This document shows, piece by piece, positions 48,411 through 62,130 of a DNA stretch of 64,000 nucleotides. The notes below the pieces were generated by a model. It worked only from the letters and a program-made list of their open reading frames with translations. It made no database searches and was not told the DNA's origin. How positions within the stretch are numbered: position 1 is the first letter of the stretch; the number at the start of each line of letters is the position of its first letter. The position numbers and the translations under genes are program-made. Location: positions 5,334,501 through 5,398,500 of the forward strand of contig CM034135.1 of assembly GCA_019914995.1 (NCBI GenBank), given 5' to 3'. This DNA is from Acanthochlamys bracteata (lineage: Eukaryota; Streptophyta; Magnoliopsida; Pandanales; Velloziaceae).

Positions 48411-49699
48411 AGCTACCGGCTAATGGAAGAAGGATAAGCAAAGAGCTCGATCCTTTAAATTAAAGTTGTCCTGAAAAATTGGTAATAGTGATCACTTAAT
48501 TTGTAATATGCTTCACTCCTAACACTACCGAAACTCAATTGATTTTGTTGATTCCTTTCAAATTAGCTTTCTTGCTTCCATAATTTTATTTTTTAGTTTG
48601 TTATTATTGTTTTTTTTTTTGCATGATAAGTTGCAATGGCGATGTAAATGTAGCAGTTGCACAGAATCGGAATGAAGCTACTTTGCTCCAAAGCTCAACT
48701 GGAAAAGCGTTCCCTTGAAAATCGGTAGGTTTATCTTTCTGTTAGATATTGTTAGTCCAGCTTTGCCTAAAAAGCTTTTTGAACAATATGCTCATCTTTT
48801 CTGTTTGTGCATGTGCTTCTGTATTGTGTTGGAGAGTCATGGATATTTGAATTAATTGTGTTGCGGTCGCAAAAGTTTGAGTCATAGTTCATCTTTGACA
48901 GTTATATATGATCTTTATTCCATGCATGCAAGTAAGCTTCTACATATATGTAACGTTAGCTTCAGTTCTAATTTTCCTGATAGGAGGTCTTTAGTAATAT
49001 GTTTCAACCGTGCGCATATGTGTAGAAAGCATGTAGTTGATGTTTATGGACATGAGTTTTTGTTATTCTGTGAAATTCACTGAAAAACACTGAATCATAG
49101 GAATTATTGTGTAGGACTAACAGTTATCATGTGTACACACGAAACCCCTTTTTATCTCCTTTGGTGCCATCGTGGTTATACTCTTAATGGAGTCAACTTC
49201 GTTTGACAAACTCTAGTCTAAATCTTTAGTTTAGCTCAAAATATTCGGTTGGTATATGATGTTATGATGAAGGCATGGCTTTGCCTCCTACAAGCTTGCA
49301 GTGGAGGTTCATAACGCACATGGCCATGCACTTTGTTATTATTATATGCTTTTGTAAATTTAGTTGTTTGTTATTATTTTCCGCCATTATTGTTATGTAG
49401 TGAGATCTTCCATTCTTCTTGGTTTTCGCATTATGTTGGCAGATCAAGCAAAGAAATGGACAGGCATTCCCGATCTGAGTAGTCATGGGTTAGAGAATGC
49501 TTATTGCTATTTAGAGTTTCATATTGATATTAGCTAATATTTTATTACCGAAACTTTTGAATCATGAGGCTGGATGTAAGCTACCGCAATGACATGTTAG
49601 GGCTTTTCTAAGAGAACCGCTGCATCTGTTATGTGTGTGTCCATGGAGAGCCTCTTGGATCATCATGAAATTTTATTGTGGTGTATGAAAAGTCTCAAC

Positions 49700-52600
49700 T
49701 TAAGGTGATTAAACATATGAAGTTTTAGCTTGTAGTAATTATCTGTTAGAAAGGCTAATATGTATCTAATTGAATACAATCCAGCATTTCCTTTTTGTAA
49801 TCGCTTACCTTTAAGCAACAAGATCTTTTGCGTGTTACTTTTGAGCATATTTCTTCATGACAATCATATGAGTAGCTGACTATGACGTTTAAGTTAAATG
49901 AACATGTTTGTAGTATTTATGATTTTGTTTTGGTTATTGAAATGAGTACAATAACCGAGGACCATTATGAGCTGGCTCTTTATATGGCTGGTAAAGTTTG
50001 TCCACCTTTTGGAGCAGTAGCATCAGTGAAAATTCCTTAACACATTGTATTTGAATATAGTGTTGTTTTTGGATGTGTGTTGCTTGTGTTGTATGAAATA
50101 TGTTTTGTTCACTTGACGAATTTCATGTCTCTTCGCAAAATTTTCAGGAATTATTGCTTTTTGACGCTAGCAAGGAGGTTGCAGCAGGTGCGATCTCGGT
50201 AAACTGTTCTATCTTTACTTTCCCAATCTATTGTATGTTTTATAATGATTTAATTTTTTCTCTTGTAGTTACGATGAACTGAAATCTCGAGCTATAGTTG
50301 CTTATATGTTCTAATTGGCAGCTTAGAATATGCACCTGTATTTCTGTTATTAGTTTTAGTTGGAAGGTTTTTATAGCCTGAACATAAGTCAATCTTTGTA
50401 AGAAGCTAATAGTTAAACTCTGTAAGCCTCAACTTCTAAAATAGAGAAAGTCTTATTATCAAAATCCGGCAAATCAATATATTGTAATTGGACCGTGCAA
50501 TAAAGACACTGTAGGATTCCTTAGAACGATTGGTAGTTTTTTTTAATATTGATTTCATTCAGAAGTGTTAGTTTCACCAATTAAGAGAATTTTGTTTCTC
50601 CAAGGCCGAGTTAATGGTAAAAATAAAGTAGGATCTTGTCTTGGTAGTTCCTTAGGAATTTAAAATTACTATTTATGAGTAATTGCAAGTGATTTTGCAC
50701 TACAATTTCTGTAGTTTCTTATATGAATCATTTTACATGTGCTCACTTTAGGGACTTGTGCACATGCATCTATATTTTTAGCACAATATCTCCTTCTTAA
50801 TATAAATATATATTTTTTAAAAATTCGCTGTGTATGCTGCATTTAGGTATTTTTTTGTATTGGTTCGTTCGTTTGTTTCTTTTTCTTACAGAATAGCATG
50901 TTGTTCTTCCAATGTTAGTTTGCATATTTTGGTTTTTTCAATTGATATCTTACCATTCCATTATCCTTTAATCTGCATGTATTTCAGTTTATGTTTGTAT
51001 TTTTATACTGACTTTAATTTGAACTAGCGTTTAATTTGGTCTTACTCTGTTTAATGCATGTGGTGGCAACAAGTTACGAATATGCAAATGCTGCCCAAAT
51101 TCTGATACTGCCAGAAGGGTGATGAAGTTACCTTCAGTTTCAGCTTGTATTAATAATCTTTTAAAAAGGCTAATTTGTATCTAATTGTATATTGATCTTG
51201 CATTCCTATTTATAATTACGATCTTTTACTTATTAGTTTTGAGCATATTTTTTCATAACAATCATATGAGTGGCTGATTATGTCGTTTAAGTTTAACGTA
51301 ACATGTTTTCGGTTTTTATACTATATGTTGGTTATTAAAACGAGGACAATAACTGAGCATATTTTGGAGTGGTAGCCTTGGCTAAAATTCCTTTACACAT
51401 GTTGTATCTGAGCACAGTGTTGTTTTTAGATGTGTTGCTTGTGTTGTATGAAATATATTTTTCCCTTGACAAATTTCATGTTTCTTCACAAAAGTTGCAG
51501 GAATTGTAGCTTTTTGTTGCTACTAAGGAGGTTGCACAATTTTCGCCAGATGCAGTCTATGATAAACTGTTCTATCTTTCACTTTCCTAATCTATATTAT
51601 GTTTTCTAATGGTTTAATATTTTCTGTCTTGTTGTTATGATGAATCGAAATCTCATGCAATTAATTGCTCAACACAATTTATGTTCTAATTGGCACCTTA
51701 GATATACAACTTTACTTAAGTTAATAGTCAGTTGGAAGATTTTTATAACCTAAACATAACCTGATCTTTCTAAGCAGCTAGTAGTTCAACTCTATGAGCC
51801 TCCAATTTTAATATTGAGAAAGTCTGATTATCTACACACCAGGCAAATTAACATATTGTAATTGGGCTGTGCGGAAAAGACATTGTAGGATGCCTTAGAA
51901 TCATTGGTAGGTTTTTAATATTGATTTCACTCATAAGTGTTAGTTTCACCAATTAAGAGAATTTTGTTACTCCAAAGCTTTCTAATACATGGTATCAATA
52001 AAGTAGATCTTGTTGGTTGTTCCCTGCAGGTTGAACTTAAAAACACCATTGTAACTAATAGCAAGTGATTTTACACTAACAATTCTGGAGTTTCTTACAT
52101 AAACATTTATGTGTTCTCATTAGGGACTTGTGGCATATGTATCTATTTTCTTAACACTATCTGTCCTTCTTACTATGTATTCTTTTCTACAGAAGTCGGC
52201 GTGTATGGGAGACTCTCATTTAGGTTCTTTTATATTGGTTCCTTCGTTTGTTTCTCTATCTTACTAGAATAGCATGTTATTCTTGCAATGCTACTTTGTA
52301 TCTTCTGCGGTTTCTAACTGATATCTTACCATACAATATCCCTTAATTTGCGCGTATTTCACTTTATCTTTGTTCTTTTTATATTTGTCTTGATTTGACA
52401 TTGAGTTTAATTTGGTATTACTATCTTTGCTGCATGCAGTGTCAAAGAAGTTGCAAATATGTAAATGATGCGAAAATACTGATGCTGTCTAAAGGGTGAT
52501 GAAGTTTCTTTTAGCTTGAACTGTTGCTGTTTTATCAGTTGTAAAGTCTTTCTAGTTATTTCATTGAATTCTGATCCTTTTTTTTTTATAAATTTCTTAG

Positions 52601-54880
52601 AAGATCTTGGGCACCTTCAACTCTGGAGATGGTTATAGTGCGCCAAGCGCTAACTGCATACACTTTATTTTACAGATACAAATGATGCTGTTTTAACGAT
52701 AGGTTTCTTTGCACTTTCATATTTGCAGTTTCTTAGTTTAATTTTCTGATTATATTTACTAATTAGATTCTCTCATCTCAATCATGGTGTGGAGATGCAA
52801 TGATAAGAAAAGAATCTCCGATAAGGTAAACGTTTGGACGTATTAAAGGTAAAAAGTTTGTCCTCTTGTTCTTACTTAACGCATATCTTCTGTATTTTGG
52901 AGCTTTTCTTAATTTCAGTTTGGATGAGTCGGCAGTTTTCACAAGGAGTGCCTGTAGTAGGGCCTTTGCTTCTGAGTCTTATTTGGAAATAGATTTATTT
53001 CTAACAAATTTTTTTCCCAATAGGACCTTTACTTCCGAGAGGACATGTCATAAACGATGGTGGATTGGGTTCATTGTTCCTTGCATTTGTTATTGTTGCC
53101 AATTGTTAGTCAATGTAGAAATTTGATATCATCTTCCATGTGCACAACTTTTATATACAATGAAAATGAAGATGCTTGGTTTTCTTTCTCTGTTGGGGGT
53201 ACTTTCTGAAAAATTTTCCTTGGCAGGTATGTTCATTTACTTTAGAGGTCCAAACGATTTCCAGAAAATATCAGTTTAGCGTATGCTGGGTATAAAATCT
53301 TTGAGCTAGGAGCATACCTGTTCATTTTAAAACTTGCTTCTAAGGGTTCATTGTCGTAACAGAATTGATGTACTCGAAAGTACGTATCCTCAGATAGCCT
53401 TGTGCTAATGTTTATATTCCTCTTCTTTTTCTTGTTACACTTCTAACTGTTGCCATTATAACGGGTTAGCATACTAACGTATTATTGTCATTGGATGTAA
53501 GTTTTACACCTGTTTGTTTAAATTTGTAATATTGTCATGCTAAGTTCATGACTTGGCGCTTTGATAGTTGCTAACAATGATCAAATAAGTTGGAATATGC
53601 TTCACTCCTATCACTACTGAAACTCAATTGATTATGTTGATTTCTTTCGAATTAACTTTCTCGTTTCCATAAATTTTATTGGTCTCTAGGATAAGCTGCA
53701 AATGGATATAGCAGTAGTACAGAATTGGAATGAAGCTACTATGCTCCAATGCTCGACAGGGAGAGCGTTCCGCTGAAATCAGTAGGTTAATTTTTTGTTA
53801 AAACTATATCGTCGTGCTTTGTCTTAAAAATACTTCTAGAATGATAAGCTTATGTTCTGCTATTAGTACATGTGCTTTCATATACTGTTAGCGAGTCACG
53901 GACATTTGAATTGTAATTAGAGCTATCACAGAAGTGTTGAGTCACAGTTCTTGTTTGTCAGTTATATATGATATTGTTTCCAAATATGCAAGTACGCATC
54001 TACATGTATGTAACTTTACCTCAGTTTTAATTTTCCTTATAGGTCTTTAATAATATGTTTTGACCGTGTGCATATGTGCAGAAGCATGTAGTTGATGTTT
54101 ATAGAAATGAGCATTAGTTATGCATTAAAATTCACTGATCACCACTAAATCATTGGTATTCTTGTGTAAGACTACAGTTGTCATGAGTATAAAGGAAGGC
54201 CCTTTTATCTCCTTTGGCGCCATCTTGGTTATACACGTAATTTAGTCAACTTCGTTTGACAAACTCTAGTAACAAATCTTTAGTATAGCTCAAATGATTC
54301 GGTTGGTATACGATATTATGATGAAAGGCATGGCTATGCTTTAATTAGTTGTTTGTCATTATTCCCACGATTATTGTTATATGTAGTGAGTTCTTCCATT
54401 CTGCATGGTTTCTTGCATTTTGTTGGCAGATCAACCAAAGGAATGGCACTCATTCCTGATCTCTGTAGTTGTGATTTAGAGCATGTTTGTTACTGATTTT
54501 AAAGTTTCATATTAATATTAGATAATATTTGACTACTGAAACTTTTGAACATGAGCTGGATGTAAGCCAACGTATTGACATGCTCCGGCTTTTCTGAAGA
54601 CAACAGCTGCATTTGTAATGTGTATATCCACATAGGGCCCTGCAGATCATCATGGAAGTTTAGATTGGTGATCAAAAGCTCAACTGTAAGGTGGTATAGC
54701 GTAATTTATACAATTTTCTATATTTTCATATGATCGGTGGAAAATACTTTGGCAACCTTGTTAGGAATTTCCTATATAAGCTACATAATTTTAGTGATTT
54801 ACAATATGAATCATGCCTTATCTGGAACAGAGATTCTTTTATGAAACTTTGAGTTATAGTCAAGATAAGGATGTTGTTTT
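49700..54880. repeat. Tandem array, unit 3 (compound)
   Basis: About 5.2 kb. The first half of the unit occurs twice (49710-51130 and 51140 onward), with GGAGCAGTAGCATC at 50010, its variant at 51380, and AATTAAGAGAATTTTG at 50580 and 51953. The switch point is at AGGGTGATGAAGTTAC (about 51115), where 3' sequence of the half-unit joins 5' sequence again. This suggests unequal crossing-over. The block corresponding to 47360-48410 is deleted. Confidence 0.82.
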
Positions 54881-57373
54881 ATAGTACTTCACATGTATGT
54901 AGTGTTTATGGGTTCCCAAAGTCGTCTGACTACCCTTTTGGAGCACGGTTTCGTGAGTGTTAGCAAAGATTGAATGTTTAGTGGATGTTTTTCAGTACGC
55001 ATATTATTTTAATGAAGTACATAATACATGAAGTTTCAACTTATAATAATAATCTATTAACAAGGCTAATATTAATCTAATATTATATTGATCCAGCATT
55101 TTCTTTTTATAGTTGCTTACGTTTATGAAGATCTTTTACTTGTTAGTTGTGAGCATATTTCTTCATAACAATCATATGAGTAGCTGATTGTGGCATCTAA
55201 GTTTAACTTAACATTTTTCAGTTTTTATGCATACGGTTATTAAAACGAGAACCATTATTAGCTTGCTATTTGTATGGTGGGTAAAACTCGTCCACCTTTT
55301 GGAGCAGTTGAAAATTCCTTAACACATATTGTATCTGAACGTAGTGTTGTCTTTGGATGTGTGTTGTTTGTGTTGTATGCAATGCGTTTTATTCTCTTGA
55401 TATTTGTCATGTCTCTTCACAACTTTTGCAGGAAACTATCACTTTTTGTCTCTAGTTAGGAGCTTGCACAATTTTCACCAAGTGAGTCTACACTAAACAG
55501 TTCTATCTTTTACTTTCCTAATTTATATTATGTTTTTATAATGGTTTAATATTTTGTATCTTTTTGTTACGAAGAATCAAAATCTCATTCACTTAATTGC
55601 TTAACACAATTTTTGGCAGCTTAGAATAAGCAAATTTATTTCAGTTACTATTTAGTGGGATGGTTTATAACCTAAACATAAGCTGATCTTTGTAAGAAAT
55701 GGTTCAACTCTATGATCCTCCACTTCTAATATTGAGACATCTACAAAGTTCTGGCAAATCAACATGTTGTAATTGCACCGTGCAATAAAGACACCGTAGG
55801 ATGCCTTAGAGTTATTGGTAGTTTTTTTATATTGATTTCGTTCAAAAGTGTAAGTTTCACTCATTAAGAGAATTTTGTTTCCAGAAGCTTTCTAATACAT
55901 GGTGTCAATAAAGTAGAATTCGTCTTGGTAGTTCCTTATAGGTTGAACTTAAAATTACTATTATAACTAACTGCAAGTGATTTTACCATTTCTAGAGTTT
56001 CTTATATGAATCTTTTGTTTGTGCAGGGACCTGTGGGACAAGTATCTATTTTACACTACCATGTATCTTATTTTAATATTAATTTGGATGAGGGGTGCAG
56101 TTTTCAATGGAGTGCCTATAGTAGGACCTTTGCTTCTGAAATTATTTGAGAATGGACTTATTTCTAACATTTTTTCCCCAATAGTGACTTTGCTTCCGAG
56201 AGCACATGTCACCGACTTCCTTGCATTCTGTTATTGTTTCAACTGTTAATAGAATTTTAATATTTTCTGCCAAGTGCACAACTTCTATATAAAATAAAAT
56301 GAAGATGATTGGTTTTCTTTCTTTGTTGAGGGGTATGCTCTAAAAACTTTTTCCTGATCAGATATGTTTTGTTTACTTTACAATGAGCCAAAAGTTGTTC
56401 TTTTCTTGATCGTGGTCGTTCTATTAATTTTGCAATTATGTTTACTCTTGAGCTTCAATTTGTTATTTCACAACTTTTCCTAGTCAATACCTCACCTAAA
56501 TAGATGGCATATCATTTATTTGAAAAAGCTTTCTGTTGATATTGTGATTCTTTCTTTTGCTCTAAACCTTGATATGTTGTTGAACTATTCTTTGGACCCA
56601 TTGAATAATGTCATATCTTTGAGCTTTCTTTGAAACAAACATGTATTATTACTATAGATGTGAGGGAGATAAGCTGCCAGCAAGGTTTGCCTTTTCAGCA
56701 AGTAGTAATAGGACTCCAGCTCTTATAATGAAATTCCATTCACGTCTTCACCCGGGCATAGCTTGTGATAAGCGCATGCTGTACCATTGCTTCACTCGTT
56801 CATCATACGCAACTGATCTTTATCTAATTCTTTCTAAGAAAGTTAGCAAGTTGGAAACGTCACTCTATTCTTGGGGATGCATGGAAATTTAAAACAGATG
56901 ATCTGATAACTATTAGAACAAATGCCGCCTTCTTGACTTTTAGTGACCCCAACAGGCATTGGGTTGTCTAGGATTTTTAATGCCTTTTGTGGAGGTTTAG
57001 CATTTATAGAAAAATATTAGTTTAGCATTCGATGGGTATAGAATCTGTCAGTTTGGAGCATGCCTGTTCATTTTAGAACATTCTTCTATGGCTCCATCTT
57101 CCTTAGAGCGTTGATGTGCTCAGAAGTACGTATCCTCAGATAGCCTTTTGCTAATGTTTATATTCCTCTTCCTTATGCTAATTGGTGTGCTCGGAAGTAA
57201 GTTTAGACACGTGTGTTAGGATTTGTATTATCTCTTGCTAAGTTAATGAAAAAGATCTTTTACCTAGTTTACTAGCATACTCTCCAACGTATTGTTTCAT
57301 TTCCTGGAGATATCACATAGTTAGGAGTTACTTCTGTAGGTTTCTCTTATTGTTTATGGTTTTGGTGTTGCAG

Positions 57374-57450
57374 GAGTCAAATTGCTCTAGCAAAGTTTAA
57401 GTGTGAAGACGACAAATGGTTTTGTAAAGTGCCATGCAGATTGTACGGAG
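57374..57450 (+). pseudogene. Conserved exon-like block (unit 4 copy)
   Basis: Same position and frame as 48335-48410: SQIALAKFKCEDDKWFCKVP, then CRL. The stop is lost, TAC instead of TAG after Leu. Confidence 0.4.
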
Positions 57451-57504
57451 ATTTTACCTTTTAGCAGAAGAAGAATTAGCAAAGAGCTCAATTGTTTAAA
57501 TTAA

Positions 57505-57723
57505 GGGACTGCTTATCAGTCCCAGAAAGCTCCTTTTCAACTCAAAAAAATTATGTACGATTTTCTAAAAAAAAATTAAAAATTTGAAAGATATGAATGA
57601 ATTGTATGTTATGAAATGATTATACGTATATTTTGTGTTTTTTGAAATATTCATAAAATAAATATACCTAAAAGCTTCTTTTTTTGAAAAGCTCATTTTC
57701 ATAAGCACTCCCAAATTGTCCAC
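57505..57723. mobile_element. MITE inserted in array unit 4
   Basis: 219 bp flanked by TAA on both sides (57502-57504 and 57724-57726). The paralogous site in unit 5 (about 61513-61525, AAATTAAAGTTG) is empty and has a single TAA, so the insertion and its boundaries are directly shown. The right end carries TTTTCATAAGCACTCCCAAA, like the MITE copies at 33692 and 34693. Confidence 0.88.
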
Positions 57724-60700
57724 TAAAGTTGTCTTGGTTGGCCATCTCCTTTGGAAATTGCAACAGCAATTAGTGTTCACGGTCTAAGTCATACAAGAGT
57801 AATATTTAAGATATTCTAGTGTTTAGCAAAATACAAATTATTTCTCTATTTGGCTGATATCTATTTAGTGTCTCTTGTTGGCTATTTGATAGTTGTTAAT
57901 AATGATCAAACAAGTTGGAATATGCTTCACTTCTATCAGTACTGAAACTCAATTGATTTTGTTGAATACTTTTTGAATTAGCTTTCTCGTTTCCATAATT
58001 TTTATTTTCTTTCATGATAAGCTGCAAATGGCAACATAAATGTAGCAGTTGAATAAGAATGGGAATAAGGCTACTATGCTTGAAAGCTCAACAGGAAAAG
58101 TGTGTCCCTCAAATAGGTAGGTTTATCTTTCCGTTAAAAGTATTGTTGATCCTGCTTTGTGTAAAACCTTTTTCGTTACGACATGTGTTTTTCTATTCTG
58201 TTGGAGAGTCATGAATATTTGAATTGTTGTAGCGGTCATAGTAGCTCTGAGTCATAGTTCCTCTTTGACAGTTATATATCATCTTTTTTCCATGTATGCA
58301 AGTAAGCATCTACATTTATGTAACTTTAGCATCAGTTTTAATTTTCCTGTTAGGAGGTTTTTGGTCATATGTTTTGACCGTGTGCATATGTGCCAAAGCA
58401 TTTAGTTGATTTTTATGTAACGAGTGTTAGTTATATGCTGTGAAATTCACTGTTCAATATTGAATCATAGGAATTATTGTATAAGACTATAGTTGTTATG
58501 AGTATACACGAAATATCTCCTTTGGTGCCTTCATGGTTATAGCATAATTGAGTCAACTTCGTTTGACAAACTCTAGTCAAATTTTAGTTTAGCTCAAAAG
58601 ATACGGTTGATATATAATTATGATAAAGGCATGGCTATGTCGCCTACAAGTTTGAAGTAGAGGTTCATAAGGGGCATAGCCACCCCACTTTGTTATTGTT
58701 ATATGCGTTCGTCAATTTAGCTATTTATTATTATTTCCCTCGATTATTGTTATATGTTCTGAGTTGTTCCATTCTGCATGGTTTCTGGCAGTTGAAGCAA
58801 GGAAATGAGTAATCATTCCCGATCTTAGAGCATGGTTTTACTGATTAGAGTTTCAAATTGAGATTAGATAATATTTCATTACAGGAACTTTTAGCAAGAG
58901 GCTGGATATAAGCAGCCTCATTTACTTGTTCCAGCTTTCTAAAGACATAAGCTGCTTCTGTTGTGTCTATGTCCATGGAAAGCCTCTTGGATCATCATGG
59001 AATTTCAGGTTAGTGTATCAAAGAGTTCCATAGTAAGGCGATATAGCCTAATTTGTGCAATTTTTATTCCTATCATGTGGTCGATGGGAAATAGTTAGGA
59101 ACTTATTATTAGCTAAATAGAATGTAGTGATTTGAATTTGAATCGTGCATTATCTGAAATGGAGATTTTATTATGAAAGTATGAGTTGTAGTAAAGATAA
59201 GGATGCTTTTTAGTGGTACTTGACATGTATGTTGTGTTTATAGAGGTTCACTTGCAAAGTCTTCGGACAACACCTTCGGAGCTTTTTCCTTGAGAGTTAA
59301 CAAAGGTAGAATGCCTAGTGAATGTTTCTCAGGCTTCGTAGTCATTACTTTATAAATGAAGTTTCCGCTTGTAGTATTAAGCTATTATGTATCTAATAGT
59401 ATATTGGTCTAGCATCTCTTTTTTTTTAAAATGATTTTTTTGTGTTTTGAGCATGTTTCTTCATAACAAACATATGAGTAGTTGATTTTGGCATTTAAGT
59501 TCAAATTAACATGATTCCGTTTTTATCTATACGTTGGTTATTGAAATGGGAACAACACCGGAGAACCACTATCTGCTGGTTTTTTATATGATGGGTAAAA
59601 TTCGTCCATTTGGAGCAGTAGCATCGGTGAAAATTTCTTAGCACCTTTTATATTTGTAGGCAATGTTGGTTTGGGATGTGTGTTTCTTGTGATGTATGAA
59701 ATATATGTTATTCCCTTCGCAAATATCATGCCTCTTTGCTATTTTTGCAAGAATTATCGCTTTCTGTCTCTAGGAAGGAGCTTACACAAATTTGACGAGC
59801 GTCTAACTTGGCATGGTATACGTAAAATATTCTATCTTTAATTTTCCTAATCACTATTATGTTTCTATAATGGTTTAATATTTGTGTCTTGTTCTTATGA
59901 AGAATCAAAATCTCATCCAATTAATTGCTTAACACAATTTATATTTTAAGGTTAAGGTTTCGAAGTATTAAAGGTAAAATAATTGTCCTCTTGCTCTTAC
60001 TTGACACATTTGGGTTGCAGTTTCATGAGGAGTGCCTATAGGTCCTTTGCTTCTGAGGCTTATTTGTGATAGATTTATATCTAACAATTTTTGTTTACTC
60101 CTGTTGGACCTTGCTTATGAGAGAACGTCGTAACCAATGGTGGATTCAGCTAGTTCTTCCTTGCTATTCCATTATTTTTGCCATTTTTTTTTATCAATAT
60201 AGATAATATTATCTTCCTAGTGCATAACTTCTATATACAATAAAATTGAAGATGCTTGGTTTTCTTTCTCTATTGAGAGGTATTTTCTGAAAACCTTTTC
60301 CTCTATCAGTTATGTTCATTTACTTTTACTTTACATTGAGCCAAAGTAGTTCTTTTTCCTAGTCATGTCTGTCTTATTAAACTTTGCAATTATGTTGACT
60401 CTTTGATCATGAGATTCATTTTGTTATTTCACAGTTTGTTATTTCACAACTTCTCCTAGTCTATGCCTCTCCTAAAATTGATGCCATATCATTTATTTGA
60501 AATAGTTTTTTGCTGATATTATTATTGCTTTCTTTTGCTGTAAACATGGATATGCATGCCGACCTGTTCTTTGGACCCATCGAATAATTTCATATCTTTG
60601 AACTTTCTTAGAAACGAACATGTATATTACTATAGATGTGAGGAGAAAGCTGCCACCAAGCTTTGCCTGTACAGCAAGTAGTAATAGGACGCCAGATATT

Positions 60701-60925
60701 ATAATGAAATTCCTTTCACGTCTTCACTAGGGGATAGCATGCCATAAGCACGTGTTGTATCTTTACTTCCCTCATTCAGCATGCACAACTAATCTTTAAC
60801 TGGATCTTTCCTAGAAAGTTTAGCAACTTGGTAACATCACACTATTCTTAGGGTTGTTTTGAAAGAGGTGATCCATTGATCTGATAACTATTAGAACAAA
60901 GCCCATCTTCTTTACTTTTTATTGA

Positions 60926-61120
60926 TCCCAAATGGCATTGGTTGTCAAAGATTTTGAAGCCGTTTGTGGAGGTCCAATATTTACAGAAAATATTAGTTTA
61001 GCATATGATGGGAATAGATATGTGAGTCGGACAATGCCTGTTCTTTTTACACATGCTTCTCGGGGCTCGATTGTGTTAACAGAATTGATGTGCTCGGAAC
61101 CACTGATAGCATTTTGCTAA
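60926..61120 (+). pseudogene. Longest open coding-like stretch of the array (unit 5)
   Basis: ATG-initiated frame MALVVKDFEAVCGGPIFTEN, then ISLAYDGNRYVSRTMPVLFT. Equivalent sequences at 47630, 47870 and 56955 have stops or frameshifts. It could be chance or a relic exon; no family recognised. Confidence 0.25.
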
Positions 61121-61389
61121 TGCTTATATTCCACTTCCTTTCCTAGTTACAATTCTAACTGCTGCTTTTATATCGGGTTAGCATAGTAATGTATTATCTT
61201 CATTGGATGCAAGTTTAGACACATGTGAATTTAGATTTATATTATTCTCATGCGAAGTTCATGAAAAATCATCTCTTTACCTACTTTACTATTATTTCAT
61301 CCACTTTCTGCATTCATTTCCTTTGGATATCTTTTTGTACGAATTACTGCTGTAGTTTGCTCTCGTTGTATATGCTTTTGGTGTTGCAG

Positions 61390-61462
61390 GAATCAAAATG
61401 CTCTAGCAAACTTCAAGTGTGAAGACAACAAATGTTTTTGTGAAGTGCCCTGCAGATTGTAG
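61390..61462 (+). pseudogene. Conserved exon-like block (unit 5 copy)
   Basis: GTGTTGCAG acceptor-like site, frame NQNALANFKCEDNKCFCEVP followed by CRL and stop TAG at 61460. Best-preserved of the three copies. Confidence 0.45.
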
Positions 61463-62130
61463 GTAGAGTTTACCAACTAATGGAAGAAGGATAAGAAAGA
61501 GCTCAATTATTTAAATTAAAGTTGTCTTGGTTGGCCATCTCCTTTGGAAATTGTATGGCCGTTAGTGTTTATGGTTTAAAGCATACAACAGTAATATTTA
61601 AGATATACTAGCATTTAGCAAAATGTAATTCTCGATTTGGCTGATATCTCGTTATTGTTTGGTGTTGGCTATTTGATAGTTGCTACCAATGACCAAATAA
61701 GTTCGAATATGCTTTTCTCTGATCACTACTAAAACTCAATTGATTTTGTTGATTCCTTTGGAAATGAAGCTACTAAGCTCTGAAATTCAACAAGAGAAGC
61801 GTTTCATTGGAATTCGGTTAGTTAATTTCTTCTTAATTCTGTTGTATGCCGCATCTTGTCTGAAAATGTTATAGAACTTATATTCTGCTGCTTTTGCAGT
61901 TCTGTCATATCCTGTTACTGCATCATGCATATTCTAAATATCATTGTAGCTGCTGATGAATTGTTGAGCTATAGTTCTCTTTGGCGATCAGGTACAATTT
62001 TTTAACCATGTTTGCATGTACATATTTACATGTATGCCAGTTCCTTGTTAGTTTTAACTTTCCTAATAAGAGGTATCCAGTAATATGTTCTAGCCATATG
62101 CATGGTGCAGAAGCATGCCACTGATGTTAT

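Larger units (their letters stand above)
44900..49700. repeat. Tandem array, unit 2
   Basis: About 4.8 kb and the most complete unit. Markers at 44918, 45318, 45820 (AATTAAGAGAATTTATGT), 46791, 47360, 48335 (Cys-rich block), 48673, 49198 and 49646, in the same order as other units. It contains a private internal duplication (47554-47985). Confidence 0.87.
54880..59210. repeat. Tandem array, unit 4
   Basis: About 4.3 kb including a 219-bp MITE. Markers at 54890, 55290, 55858, 56085, 56668, 57374, 58068, 58560 and 58975 in standard order. Confidence 0.87.
59210..62130. repeat. Tandem array, unit 5 (last, shortened)
   Basis: About 2.9 kb. Markers at 59222, 59607, 60013, 60645, 61390 and 61766. 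It lacks the AATTAAGAGAATTT segment and loses similarity after about 62130. Confidence 0.83.
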
